Shown here piece after piece: positions 6,060 to 14,711 of a stretch of DNA of 23,835 nt. The position numbers and the translations under genes are program-made. The DNA is from Bacillota bacterium. GTDB taxonomy: Bacteria; Eremiobacterota; SpSt-956; JAKJGF01. How positions within the stretch are numbered: the first letter of the stretch is position 1; every line of letters begins with the position of its first letter. Under the pieces are notes generated by a model, which was not told where the DNA came from, ran no database searches, and saw only the letters and a list, made by a program, of their open reading frames with translations. The stretch is taken from positions 1-23,835 of the forward strand of contig JAKPQU010000521.1 in the NCBI GenBank assembly GCA_029555925.1, read 5' to 3'.

Positions 6060-7706
6060 TTATTTTAATTTATTATCCCAGTCCGGGCCGTTAAAATGAT
6101 ACACCTCTATATCATCTATCCAGACAGTACAGTGATAGGAAAAAAAGTAAAGATACTCGAAATAATAAAGATAATTATATGGTGAATCATTATATGTAAC
6201 TGCTATAAGTTGACCGTTTAACCAGTAGGTTACTCGCCCGTCTACATAATATCTTATAGTCACTCTATACCAGGTATCAGGGTAATATTCACCAATTGTA
6301 TCAGTAAATATAGATATATCACGCTGCTCAACCAGAGGAAAATTCGGATCATCGTTTATATATTTCATATGTGCATAAAAATCTAAAAGCGGTTTTGCGT
6401 AGTTCGGTGACTTGATTCCTATCATACTATCAGAATATTCAAAAGTTGAATCATGTTCATCATCTGAAATTCGGATAGAACAAGTTACTTCACATGGAGG
6501 CGCTGTAAAAGCTCTGGAAGCAGAAGCAGAATTATCAGTTCCGCGAAGCTGTAATGTTTGATTTCCACCATATGATACAATACAATTATTAACTCTGTTT
6601 GTGCGAGATTCTCCCATAGTAATCCAGTTTTCAGGCCAGCTTCCGGGAGCATAGGTTTCAAAATCCTCTTTCCATACCAGCACAGGACCTTCTGGTGTTG
6701 TGGGAATAGAGTTTGGCTCTGGAGTGACTGTAGTTTCTGGAGGGGTATTATTCCGAATTACATTTACTGTGCATGAGTCGGTATAAACAGTATTCGGGTC
6801 ATTGGGATCAGGGTAGAAATTGGCTGTAATTGTATCTGTTCCTTCTAACGCAGGTATGAATGATACCACACAATATCCGTTAGGATCTGTAGTCCCCCAG
6901 GTAGATGACAGGCTGCCTTCCCCCTGTAGCTGGAAATTAACCGGTTTATCTGCTACAGGTTTTGCTTCTGGAACTATTCCGTTTGCATCTGCAGGATAGG
7001 TTATCATAAGTTGAGCTATTATATCAGTGCCGGGTGTTTCCGAAGGAGTCGTAGGTTCTGGAGGATATGGATAATCATTTGCAATCATTATATTCCCTGT
7101 TTTGCCGTGTATTACTACAGGAGTAGGAGTAGACCGGGCAATTTTGCCGGAGTTATTATTAGATTTATTGGAGTAGTAAGGTAATGTTATGTTCGGTTTG
7201 GTAGCTATTACCTTAAAAGAGTAATCACCAAGAGGCATATATAATGTATTTTGTCCGGTTTTTATATCAAAAACATAATCCTTGCTGTCTATAATACTAT
7301 CAGGATAAAGTTGATAAGCAGTTATGCTTACTTTTACTTTTATAACAGGAAGATCTCCGATTTTTCTTTCTATTACTGGTTCATTATTAACTCTCATAAA
7401 ATTTTCATCAGCCAGAATACTATTTGGATCATCATATGCAACTATTTTAATATTAATACCATATGTGTCTCTGGTCATAGATGCTGTAAGGCTCTTGTTA
7501 TCAGGTGATGAAAAGGTGTAATTTCCTGCTGTATCTTCCTGAGGCCATACTATCCGTATTACTATATAGCCTGTATTACTTAACGTATTGGATACAGGAG
7601 TGGATAAAGAGACAGGTTGTGTTATAGTGTCGTTTCCTCCGCAGTTAGATAAAAATACTATGGTAATCAGTATAAATACCAGTAATAAGTAAATTTTCTT
7701 TTGCAT
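6060..7706 (-). CDS. Lipoprotein with Ig-like and C-terminal jelly-roll domain
   Basis: An exported lipoprotein of 548 aa: a Lys-rich N-terminus, a hydrophobic stretch and a lipobox LSNC with the lipidated Cys at 22. Residues 45-170 form a beta-rich region of unknown family. Residues about 230-316 resemble a bacterial Ig-like group 1 domain (KPVNFQLQGEGSLSSTWGTT ... DSCTVNV). A Pro/Thr linker follows, then at about 345-545 a concanavalin/LamG-like sandwich (WKEDFETYAPGSWPENW ... TWYRVTIRYYVDGRVTYWLNG ... VWIDDIEVY), a fold common in carbohydrate-binding or glycosidase-associated modules. It has no visible catalytic motif. It is third of five closely packed genes, with AAGGAGG 7 nt before its ATG. 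A surface-binding or adhesive role is inferred, not shown. Confidence 0.75.
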   Translation of the reverse strand: MQKKIYLLLVFILITIVFLSNCGGNDTITQPVSLSTPVSNTLSNTGYIVIRIVWPQEDTAGNYTFSSPDNKSLTASMTRDTYGINIKIVAYDDPNSILADENFMRVNNEPVIERKIGDLPVIKVKVSITAYQLYPDSIIDSKDYVFDIKTGQNTLYMPLGDYSFKVIATKPNITLPYYSNKSNNNSGKIARSTPTPVVIHGKTGNIMIANDYPYPPEPTTPSETPGTDIIAQLMITYPADANGIVPEAKPVADKPVNFQLQGEGSLSSTWGTTDPNGYCVVSFIPALEGTDTITANFYPDPNDPNTVYTDSCTVNVIRNNTPPETTVTPEPNSIPTTPEGPVLVWKEDFETYAPGSWPENWITMGESRTNRVNNCIVSYGGNQTLQLRGTDNSASASRAFTAPPCEVTCSIRISDDEHDSTFEYSDSMIGIKSPNYAKPLLDFYAHMKYINDDPNFPLVEQRDISIFTDTIGEYYPDTWYRVTIRYYVDGRVTYWLNGQLIAVTYNDSPYNYLYYFEYLYFFSYHCTVWIDDIEVYHFNGPDWDNKLK

Positions 7707-7717
7707 TATAAGCCTCC

Positions 7718-8761
7718 TTATTTTGATTTAAATTCAGGATTTGGTTTAAATTTCTGAATACGGTAGTTACCGGCATCCACTACATATAAATTACCTTTAC
7801 AATCTACAGCAATACCTCTGGGATTGTTAAATTGCCCGTCTTTATTACCTTTAGAACCGAATTTAGTTATAAAGACGCCGTTTGGATCAAATATTTCAAT
7901 TCTATTTTCTTTAGAATTACTGACCAGGATATTGTCTTTAAGATCATTTGTTATAAATATATTACCTTCAAAAAAATCTCTATCTCCTTTCGGCCCCCAC
8001 CATTTAATAAATTTACCTGTCTGATCCAGTTTATATATAGAAGAGTAATCATGACTATAATCTACAACATAAATGTGGCCAGTTTTATTTATAATAATAT
8101 CTTCAAGTATCTGTTGTAAATCATCATGATTCGGCCAATCGAATGTTATAATAAATTTTCCATTACTATCATATTTATTAATCCAGCAGTGGAGGCCTCC
8201 ATCACTATTACCTATGTAAATATCATTTTTAAAATCTACTGCTATACTATAAGGACGAAACCCGTTCCTGTCAGGATCTTCTTTCCCAAAATTACTTATA
8301 AAATTTCCATCGGAATCCTGTTTTTGAATCCAGTAACCATTAAAAAGAATCATGTAAATATAATCCCTTGAATCGACAGCAATATCACGAGGTCGCCTGA
8401 ATGGCCCATTACCGGAACTTTTAAAATTATATATTTTTTTAATAAAATTTCCGCTGGAATCAAATTTCTGGATACGAAAATTAACTTTTGTAACAGTATC
8501 ATATACGTTTTTTTTCATGATACATTCACGTTTATCATCAATCACATACAATTCACTTTTACTATTTACCACTATTTTACCGGGTTCACTAAATTCTCCA
8601 TCACCAGAACCATTACTACCCCATTTACTAACAAATATATATGGAGGGAACTGTTCGTGAGAAAAAGTATTTTGAGTGGTAAATAAATTATTATGTCGTA
8701 TATTACAAGATGAACAAATTAACATAATAATTATTAAAATTATGTATAATCTGCTATTCAT
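7718..8761 (-). CDS. NHL-repeat beta-propeller lipoprotein
   Basis: The chain begins with a signal peptide (LYIILIIIMLICSSC), with the probable lipidated Cys at 19, although the residue at -3 is Cys and not the usual Leu. The rest is about six NHL repeats of the form GxGxFxxPRxIAVDxxxxIYVxDxxNxRIQKFDxxGxFI, clearest at the start (GSGDGEFSEPGKIVV), middle (FRRPRDIAVDSRDYIY) and end (KDGQFNNPRGIAVDCKGNLY). This predicts a six-bladed extracellular propeller used for protein or ligand binding. It is 347 aa long and second in the five-gene group, 36 bp after the caspase-like lipoprotein and 11 bp before the next. Its AGGAG is 8 nt before the ATG. A catalytic role is possible for some propellers, but no such motif is seen. 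Confidence 0.85.
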   Translation of the reverse strand: MNSRLYIILIIIMLICSSCNIRHNNLFTTQNTFSHEQFPPYIFVSKWGSNGSGDGEFSEPGKIVVNSKSELYVIDDKRECIMKKNVYDTVTKVNFRIQKFDSSGNFIKKIYNFKSSGNGPFRRPRDIAVDSRDYIYMILFNGYWIQKQDSDGNFISNFGKEDPDRNGFRPYSIAVDFKNDIYIGNSDGGLHCWINKYDSNGKFIITFDWPNHDDLQQILEDIIINKTGHIYVVDYSHDYSSIYKLDQTGKFIKWWGPKGDRDFFEGNIFITNDLKDNILVSNSKENRIEIFDPNGVFITKFGSKGNKDGQFNNPRGIAVDCKGNLYVVDAGNYRIQKFKPNPEFKSK

Positions 8762-8797
8762 AATAAATTCTCCTCTTGATAAAAGCTATATAGAAAC

Positions 8798-11371
8798 TCA
8801 ATAATTTTTATCTACTATTATATTTACGGGAGCTGGAAAATAAATCTGATTGTCAGGCTCCGGAGGAAACATCTTAAAATAACGATTATGATCACTTAAG
8901 TCTTTTGGATGCCTGGGGTCTATAATTACATTGTAATAATTTAATGCATCCCAGGCTTCTTTAGCATGCATTGGACAATTTGGCTCCGGTAATGGCGTGC
9001 CAGATAATATTTTAGTAGAATCATAACCTGGAATGCTTACCGGTGCTATGGGGCCTTCCATCATATAACGCAAGAAATAATAGCCTATAGCATAGTGCCA
9101 AGAAACAAACGAATCATATCCATGACAGCCTAAATAAATATCTGCACTGCTAAAAGCATCTGCAAGTTGATGGTTGATAACACCCTCATCATCAGTATAT
9201 CCACCGGATTGACACCCTGCTATAAATACAATAGAACCTTTAAAATTTTTGGATGGATTACTATTTAAGTTTTCAAAGAATCTTTTGTTAATACCGATTC
9301 TCCGTATATAACCCCACTTAGTTTTAGGACTTCCTAATCCAGGATAAACATCTCCAAGATGTTTGCATAGTTGATGATGGAACTCCAATGTACCATTCTT
9401 AACACTTTTCCAATTATCCTGAAGCCATCTCTGTGTAGGAGGATCTTGATATGTATAATTTCCCATAATTATACCTTCATCCCAGGAATGAGTTAAAATA
9501 TAAATCAATCCATAATCCCCTAACTGTTCATAATCGCCCGGCCTTATAATATTATTAATAGTATTACTATCTGCATTAGAAGGTAAAACAGCATCATACG
9601 TATAGCTTTCAGGATCATAGCTGCTGTCCAATACAAGGTCAAAATCGGTTTTACGTGCTAATTTTATTGTTACATCATAACCTTTATTTACCAATTCATC
9701 ACCTATATCTTTCAAATCAAGGTCAGATTCAAACTTGAAGAAACACTCATATGGAGAAAGAATTAATATTTTATCAGGTTTAAAAGTGGTAATTTCTGAG
9801 CCAGTAATATTTTTAGTATTATTTATAGAAAGCAGATTCAAATTATCTACACTATTATGTTCTTTTGTATTTATATTATTGTCGTAAGCATCTTCAAAAG
9901 GATCGGTAGTATCAATAGTTTGAAACATACCATCAACAAATTCTACTCCAATAGCTACACCACCTCTATCTACAATACAACTTCTTTTGATACCATCTGG
10001 AACAGGCTGATTGGTTTCTCCATTTAACCATTTAACTGTCTTCTCTATAGCCTGATCATTTCCTAATTCTTCTTCCCATCTCATATACTGAGCAATTACT
10101 TTTGAAATTTGAATACTATAAAATTTATCTTCTGGCGGTCGAATGGTAGGAGTCACAGTCGGTGTCAAAGTAGGAGTCGGCGTTGGCGGCACCCCAAAAT
10201 TAAATCCGGTCACATTCGCATTCAGGAAATCGATAACCTTCTCTTCCCTATGCCGTATCTTTTGCCCATTTTCAGATGTCCACCAGGTTGCTATGACAGA
10301 TCTACTATGACCCATAAATACCTTCGGCAGGCTATAATTCCCTGAAGCATCTATTTTGCAGCATGCCTTTGGCCCCAGAGATTTTACATAACCTTTTACC
10401 AGAGTGCTTCCTCCGGTATAAACTGTGCCAGATACACTTGCAGTTTTCTTTATAACCTCCAAGAAAATGCTCATACTCTGGCCGGAATTTAGTCTTGCTG
10501 TAATAATTGTATCGACTGGGGTATCCAGACCATGTTTTATATATACACAGCCATACGCCACCTGATATTTATGTGCTCCGAACAAGCATAAATACACTGG
10601 CTGTGTGATACAGCCTATAGAGGCATTATTCAACGTAAACTTTAAGCCTGCCGATTTCAGATTAATGCCCGGCTCTGAATATACTTTAAATATTACAATC
10701 TCTCCCGGGAAGGCAAATATCTTCTCAGGGCAAGATTTAAGCACTGCTGCACTTGTAGCATCAGAGGAATTTATAGAACCTGACGAAGGAAGTGTTTCCA
10801 CTTCAGAATAATTGTCTTCTCCAAGAGCCACTTCCAGCTTCACATTGCTGTCTGCAGTTCCTGTAAGGACTGTATTATCAAAATGTCCGTCAGACTCTAC
10901 AGGTATAGATGTATCGCTATAAACAGACGATACCTGTGCCTGGGCATTATACTCAGGCAGGGGCTTACTCTCTGATAGAGTCTTGTTTAACTGAGCATAA
11001 AGCTCCTGCACTTCAACCTTCGCCCAGTCTTCCGGGTAGTCTTGCTGTAAGGAATTTGCCACCTGTTTTATAAATGGCTCATTTCCTGAAGAATCTGCCT
11101 GGCAGGCCGAAACATCAAGCACGTTTATGTTAGGAATTGTTTCTCCGTCTTCTATTGTTATGTTATTTCCATAAATATAGCCTTGAATCGGTTTTTGAAT
11201 TAAAACAGGTGTTGGTGTAGAAGTAACAACGGAAGGATTGGAATCTATATTGGAATTCGTATTTGTAACCGGCAGAGTGCCATTATTTCCTCCTCCTCCA
11301 CAACTTACAAAAAAACATCCAATTAATAGAACAAAAACAAGATAAGAGTAAAGAATTGCTAATTTCTTCAT
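8798..11371 (-). CDS. Large lipoprotein with a caspase-like (clan CD) peptidase signature
   Basis: An 857-aa exported protein. The signal peptide ends at Cys19 (LLIGC, best lipobox) or Cys24 (VSCGGGG). Residues 60-300 contain a Ser/Asn-rich beta region. About 310-395 resembles a carboxypeptidase-regulatory-like beta domain (ASVSGTVYTGGSTLVKGYVK), followed by a Thr-Pro linker (PTPTPTLTPTVTPT, 396-409). The C-terminal part from about 530 has an alternating strand/helix pattern starting KILILSPYECF. It has a His in a YILTHSWDEG strand end (H628) and a Cys in FIAGCQSGG (C720), the pattern of the caspase/gingipain/CHAT clan CD dyad. The 92-residue gap is longer than in caspases. I chose the ATG at 11371 because AGGGAGG lies 9 nt upstream and the signal peptide then starts MKK. 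First gene of the surface operon. Its substrate is unknown. Confidence 0.72.
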   Translation of the reverse strand: MKKLAILYSYLVFVLLIGCFFVSCGGGGNNGTLPVTNTNSNIDSNPSVVTSTPTPVLIQKPIQGYIYGNNITIEDGETIPNINVLDVSACQADSSGNEPFIKQVANSLQQDYPEDWAKVEVQELYAQLNKTLSESKPLPEYNAQAQVSSVYSDTSIPVESDGHFDNTVLTGTADSNVKLEVALGEDNYSEVETLPSSGSINSSDATSAAVLKSCPEKIFAFPGEIVIFKVYSEPGINLKSAGLKFTLNNASIGCITQPVYLCLFGAHKYQVAYGCVYIKHGLDTPVDTIITARLNSGQSMSIFLEVIKKTASVSGTVYTGGSTLVKGYVKSLGPKACCKIDASGNYSLPKVFMGHSRSVIATWWTSENGQKIRHREEKVIDFLNANVTGFNFGVPPTPTPTLTPTVTPTIRPPEDKFYSIQISKVIAQYMRWEEELGNDQAIEKTVKWLNGETNQPVPDGIKRSCIVDRGGVAIGVEFVDGMFQTIDTTDPFEDAYDNNINTKEHNSVDNLNLLSINNTKNITGSEITTFKPDKILILSPYECFFKFESDLDLKDIGDELVNKGYDVTIKLARKTDFDLVLDSSYDPESYTYDAVLPSNADSNTINNIIRPGDYEQLGDYGLIYILTHSWDEGIIMGNYTYQDPPTQRWLQDNWKSVKNGTLEFHHQLCKHLGDVYPGLGSPKTKWGYIRRIGINKRFFENLNSNPSKNFKGSIVFIAGCQSGGYTDDEGVINHQLADAFSSADIYLGCHGYDSFVSWHYAIGYYFLRYMMEGPIAPVSIPGYDSTKILSGTPLPEPNCPMHAKEAWDALNYYNVIIDPRHPKDLSDHNRYFKMFPPEPDNQIYFPAPVNIIVDKNY

Positions 11372-11739
11372 AAAAAGATACCTCCCTGAAAGGAAACATA
11401 TGGAATTAAAAAAATCCTTTATAAGAAATAGCAATTCTATTTAATAAATGTGAAATCCTTCCAATATCAAAAAAAAAAAATAATTAGTCTATCATGCTCA
11501 GTATTTATAAAAATATTTATTGATAATAAATACTACTTTTTCAAAAAGACCTGTGTTATAAAGGATTATAATTTTTAGCATCAAAAAAAATTATTTAAAA
11601 AATTTCTTTTTCTCAATAAATAATTTTCCTATAAAATTACTCTGCTATTTTAGAGTTCACTCTGGCCATTTTAACTAAATTCAAGGTAGAAATGGCAGGC
11701 TAATTCCTGTAAAAGTGGAAAACAGCCATTTTTTCTAAA
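11372..11739. other. AT-rich spacer between miaA and the lipoprotein operon
   Basis: This 368-bp gap should hold the end of the mutL-miaA transcript and the promoter of the lipoprotein operon. It is extremely AT-rich with homopolymer runs (11469-11480 poly-A on plus). It contains an A/T-only inverted repeat TATTTATT-gat-AATAAATA (11514-11532) and GGC-containing arms AAATGGC / GCCATTT (about 11690-11733), beyond the miaA stop on the minus strand. Neither has the GC stem plus T-tail of a convincing terminator. No heptad array and no open frame with a ribosome binding site were seen. Confidence 0.45.
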
Positions 11740-12690
11740 TCAAAATAATAACGGAAGACCATCGATGCTTCTAATAATCTCTTTAACCATATCTTCCTTT
11801 GACATACCTTTCTCAGGCTCAAACCAGACAATGTCTTTATCCTTTCGAAACCATGTCATCTGTCTTTTGGAAAAATGTCTCGTATTTCTCTTTATAAGAC
11901 GTAATGCTTCGGACATGGTGCTTTTCCCTTTAAGATAATCGGCTGTTTCGGGATAACCGACTGCATCCAGAGGAGGGCTTTCAAAAGAATAGCCTTTCGA
12001 CATAAGCTTCAGGACTTCATCAACAAGTCCGGAAGCAAACATCCGGTCAATTCTTTCTTCAATAAGCCTGTAAAGTGTTTCTCTCTGCCAGAGTATACCG
12101 AATTTCATACATTTAAAAGGAAGAGGTTCCCGGTTTTTCTGAAGACCGGACAGTGCAACAGAACCTGTTTTAAATACCTCAAGGGCACGTACGATACGCC
12201 TTAAATCATTATGATGAATCCTTTCGGAAGCTTCCCTGTCTACGCGGGATAACATGTCATGGAGATATTCGGTGCCTTTCTCCGAAGCCAGTTCTTTGAG
12301 ATAACTTCGATATTCGTAATCGGGAGATGTAACGGGTAATACAAGCCCTTCAGTAACTGCTTTTATATAAAGACCTGTACCTCCAACCAGTAAAGGTCTT
12401 TTTCCTCTCCTGTACACATCAAGGATTGTGTCCATTGCCATCTTTTGAAAATCATAAAGGGTAAATTCTTCTCCGGGGCTGATAATATCTACAAGATGGT
12501 GGGGTACAAGGAGACAATCTTCTGCAGACGGCTTTGCCGTACCTATAAGAAGCTCTTTATATATCTGCCTTGAATCTGCAGAGATTATTTCTCCGCCAAT
12601 TTTGAGAGAAAGATTGAGGGCAAGTTCTGATTTACCGCATGCAGTAGGGCCCAGTATTACTATGAGTGGAGGATAACATTCTTCATGCAT
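11740..12690 (-). CDS. miaA: tRNA dimethylallyltransferase MiaA
   Basis: MiaA adds a dimethylallyl group from DMAPP to N6 of A37 in tRNAs that read codons starting with U. The P-loop GPTACGKS is at residues 14-21. The substrate-binding ISADSRQIY and IGTAKPS segments follow, then LVGGTGLYIKA, and near the C-terminus the tRNA-binding RNTRHFSKRQMTWFRKD segment. Length (316 aa) is normal and nothing is missing. The start overlaps the end of mutL by 8 nt, so the two are translationally coupled. Together with MiaB in the same window this gives the pathway A37 to i6A37 to ms2i6A37. Confidence 0.97.
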   Translation of the reverse strand: MHEECYPPLIVILGPTACGKSELALNLSLKIGGEIISADSRQIYKELLIGTAKPSAEDCLLVPHHLVDIISPGEEFTLYDFQKMAMDTILDVYRRGKRPLLVGGTGLYIKAVTEGLVLPVTSPDYEYRSYLKELASEKGTEYLHDMLSRVDREASERIHHNDLRRIVRALEVFKTGSVALSGLQKNREPLPFKCMKFGILWQRETLYRLIEERIDRMFASGLVDEVLKLMSKGYSFESPPLDAVGYPETADYLKGKSTMSEALRLIKRNTRHFSKRQMTWFRKDKDIVWFEPEKGMSKEDMVKEIIRSIDGLPLLF

Positions 12691-14641
12691 ATCTTTTAAA
12701 CAGTTTGCCTAAATCTCTTTCTGAAAAACTTAATATAACAGGTCTCCCGTGAGGACAATAAGAAGGATTTTCCGTTTTAAACAATCTCTGAACAAGACCT
12801 GTCATATCTTCCCCTGAAAGCTTATCTCCTGCCTTAACGGAAGCTTTACAGGCAATAGAAGCCATAATATTATTAAATAATACTTCACTGGAAATCTTTT
12901 TTTCGGAAAAAGCAAATTCAGCTACAAGATCCTTTAAGAATTCTTCATCACTTACCCTGTCAAGGCCGGAAGGTATACCTCTTACAAGGAAGGTATTTTC
13001 ACCGAAATCCTCAAGGTCGAAGCCAAGAGATGATAAAAAAGAAATATTTTCCCTGAGCCATTCTGCTTCCTGTAATGAAAAATCTAACGTAAGAGGAAGA
13101 AGAAGGCTCTGGGAAGGACATATACCGGACATATTTCTTTTTAATAATTCAAAATTTATTCTCTCATGAGCAACATGCTGATCTATTAATAACAGTTCAT
13201 TTTCAGTAAGGACAATTATATAAATATTTTTAAAATTTCCTATTACATTAAAGGAAGTATCTTTCCGAATAGCTTCATAAGATTTTTCTGCCATGTCTCT
13301 GTCGGTGGGAATAGTTGCGTGATTTTCTCTATTATGTTCTTCTACAGGCTCTGAGAATTGTGATAAATCACAGTAAGCGGTTGTGATGTTTTCTATGATA
13401 CGTTCTTCTGTCCGCCCCTGTGACTGAGACACATCACTGTACGTATTTGTGAGGTTTTCTATGATACGTTCTTCTCTATGGCCGGTCGATGTATGTACAT
13501 CACCTTCGTGAAACGGGTCTTTTCCTCTGTGAAAATCCGGTAATTCTATCTGGCGCGGAGAAATGTGTTTATCATTGAATGCAGATATACTATGAAAGGA
13601 AATACTTGTACTCTGTCTGTTGTTTCCACCCGGTAATATATCGTAAGAAATGCCTTCAGGAGCCAGAGCATTGGAAATGGTTTTTGTTATTAAAGAAAAT
13701 ATGACTCCTTCTTTTGAAAACTTCACATCTTCCTTTGCAGGGTGGATATTGACATCTATCAGATGGGGGGCTATGTCAAGAAAGAGAAATACTGCAGGGA
13801 ATCTTCCGTGAGGGATTAATTTCTTATATGAATCCTGAATTGCTTTATACATCAATCCAGGTTTCACAAAGCGTTTATTTATAAAGAGAAAAATACGGGA
13901 TCTATTCGGCATGGTACAGGAAGGATGGGATATAAGACCGGTCAGGATAGCTTCTTCACATGCGCCTTTTACGGGAATGAGCCTGTCGTGAAGATTGCTG
14001 TAAATCTGTGTCACTCTTGATAGGAGATCGGGTACAGGCTGGTAGGAACATATTTCTTTTCTATCGGCAGAAAGGGAAAAATAAACGTCAGGACGGGCAA
14101 TAGCCATTCTGGTAATTACATTATTGATCGCATTCTGTTCTGTTTTAGAGGAAGCCAGGAATTTTCTTCTTGCAGGAACATTGAAAAAAATATTTTCCAC
14201 AAGAACAGTTGTTCCCGGAGGACATCCTGTTTCTTCATTATCTACAAGAAGGCCTCCTTCAAATACAATCTTTCTTCCCAGAATTTCATCCCGTTCTTTT
14301 GTGATAAGTTCAACCCTGGATACTGCACCTATACTTGCAAGAGCTTCTCCCCTGAACCCCATGGATACCACTCTGGCGAGATCTTCAAATTCCCGGATCT
14401 TACTTGTACCATGACGTTCAAAAGCAAGTACGGCATCGGTCTGACTCATGCCTGTACCGTTATCGGTAATCTTTATCCTGTTTCTTCCGCCGTCTCTGAG
14501 TTCCACATCAATTCTGGAAGAAGAAGCATCAAGAGAATTTTCGATCAGTTCTTTTACAACAGAAGCCGGCTTTTCAACGACTTCGCCGGCTGCTATCTTT
14601 TCCGAAACACTTCTATCTAAAATTTTTATTCTGTCTGGCAT
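12683..14641 (-). CDS. mutL: DNA mismatch repair protein MutL (endonuclease type)
   Basis: MutL links mismatch recognition by MutS to strand removal. The N-terminal GHKL ATPase has its motifs in order: ELIENSLDA (31-39), DNGTGM (60-65), HGTSKI (77-82) and GFRGEALASI (95-104). The C-terminal domain (about 460-652) carries the nicking-endonuclease motif DQHVAHERINFE (from D487, matching DQHA-x2-E-x4-E), the ACKASVKAG motif near 597 and CPHGRP near 629. This MutL should therefore nick DNA itself, as in species without MutH. The linker (about 330-455) is poorly conserved and holds an internal 22-residue repeat. The ATG gives the standard N-terminus, but no Shine-Dalgarno is present: an ACGCGTN array occupies the leader up to 10 nt before the start. 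It overlaps miaA by 8 nt. Confidence 0.97.
   Translation of the reverse strand: MPDRIKILDRSVSEKIAAGEVVEKPASVVKELIENSLDASSSRIDVELRDGGRNRIKITDNGTGMSQTDAVLAFERHGTSKIREFEDLARVVSMGFRGEALASIGAVSRVELITKERDEILGRKIVFEGGLLVDNEETGCPPGTTVLVENIFFNVPARRKFLASSKTEQNAINNVITRMAIARPDVYFSLSADRKEICSYQPVPDLLSRVTQIYSNLHDRLIPVKGACEEAILTGLISHPSCTMPNRSRIFLFINKRFVKPGLMYKAIQDSYKKLIPHGRFPAVFLFLDIAPHLIDVNIHPAKEDVKFSKEGVIFSLITKTISNALAPEGISYDILPGGNNRQSTSISFHSISAFNDKHISPRQIELPDFHRGKDPFHEGDVHTSTGHREERIIENLTNTYSDVSQSQGRTEERIIENITTAYCDLSQFSEPVEEHNRENHATIPTDRDMAEKSYEAIRKDTSFNVIGNFKNIYIIVLTENELLLIDQHVAHERINFELLKRNMSGICPSQSLLLPLTLDFSLQEAEWLRENISFLSSLGFDLEDFGENTFLVRGIPSGLDRVSDEEFLKDLVAEFAFSEKKISSEVLFNNIMASIACKASVKAGDKLSGEDMTGLVQRLFKTENPSYCPHGRPVILSFSERDLGKLFKRYA
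13307..13483 (-). repeat. 22-residue (66-bp) repeat in the MutL linker
   Basis: Residues 387-408 and 409-430 of MutL are tandem copies (pattern G-x-x-EERIIEN-[LI]-T-x-x-Y-x-D-[VL]-SQ). A third, decayed copy starts at 431 (EPVEEHNRENHATI). The unit is 66 bp at the DNA level. It lies in the flexible linker between the ATPase and endonuclease domains, where length changes are tolerated. Confidence 0.8.
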
Positions 14642-14650
14642 AAATTCGTA

Positions 14651-14678
14651 ACGCGTAACGCGTGACGCGTTACGCGTA
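14651..14678. repeat. ACGCGTN heptad array A (4 units)
   Basis: Four perfect 7-bp units ACGCGTA, ACGCGTG, ACGCGTT and ACGCGTA are preceded by a partial TCGTA. The fixed hexamer is self-complementary (an MluI site), and only the seventh base varies. The array lies in the mutL leader, ending 10 nt before the mutL ATG, between the GGDEF gene and mutL. Confidence 0.9.
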
Positions 14679-14679
14679 A

Positions 14680-14699
14680 GGGCGTTTAATTAAACGCCC
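14680..14699. repeat. 20-bp perfect palindrome beside array A
   Basis: GGGCGTTTAA is followed by its exact reverse complement. It starts 2 bp after the heptad array and ends 13 bp before the stop codon of the GGDEF gene, so on the minus strand it lies just past that gene. As RNA it would form a stem of about 8 bp with a 4-nt loop, but no T-tract follows. It could be a weak terminator, a transcript-stabilising hairpin or a protein-binding site. Confidence 0.7.
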
Positions 14700-14711
14700 C
14701 TGCTCACCTCT

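Noticed and set aside
11514..11532. Intrinsic terminator of miaA at the A/T inverted repeat
   Set aside because: The stem is only A-T pairs and lies over 200 bp past the gene. It is not stable enough to call.
14651..14678. CRISPR array in the ACGCGTN repeats
   Set aside because: Units are 7 bp and directly abut without spacers, and no cas genes are present.
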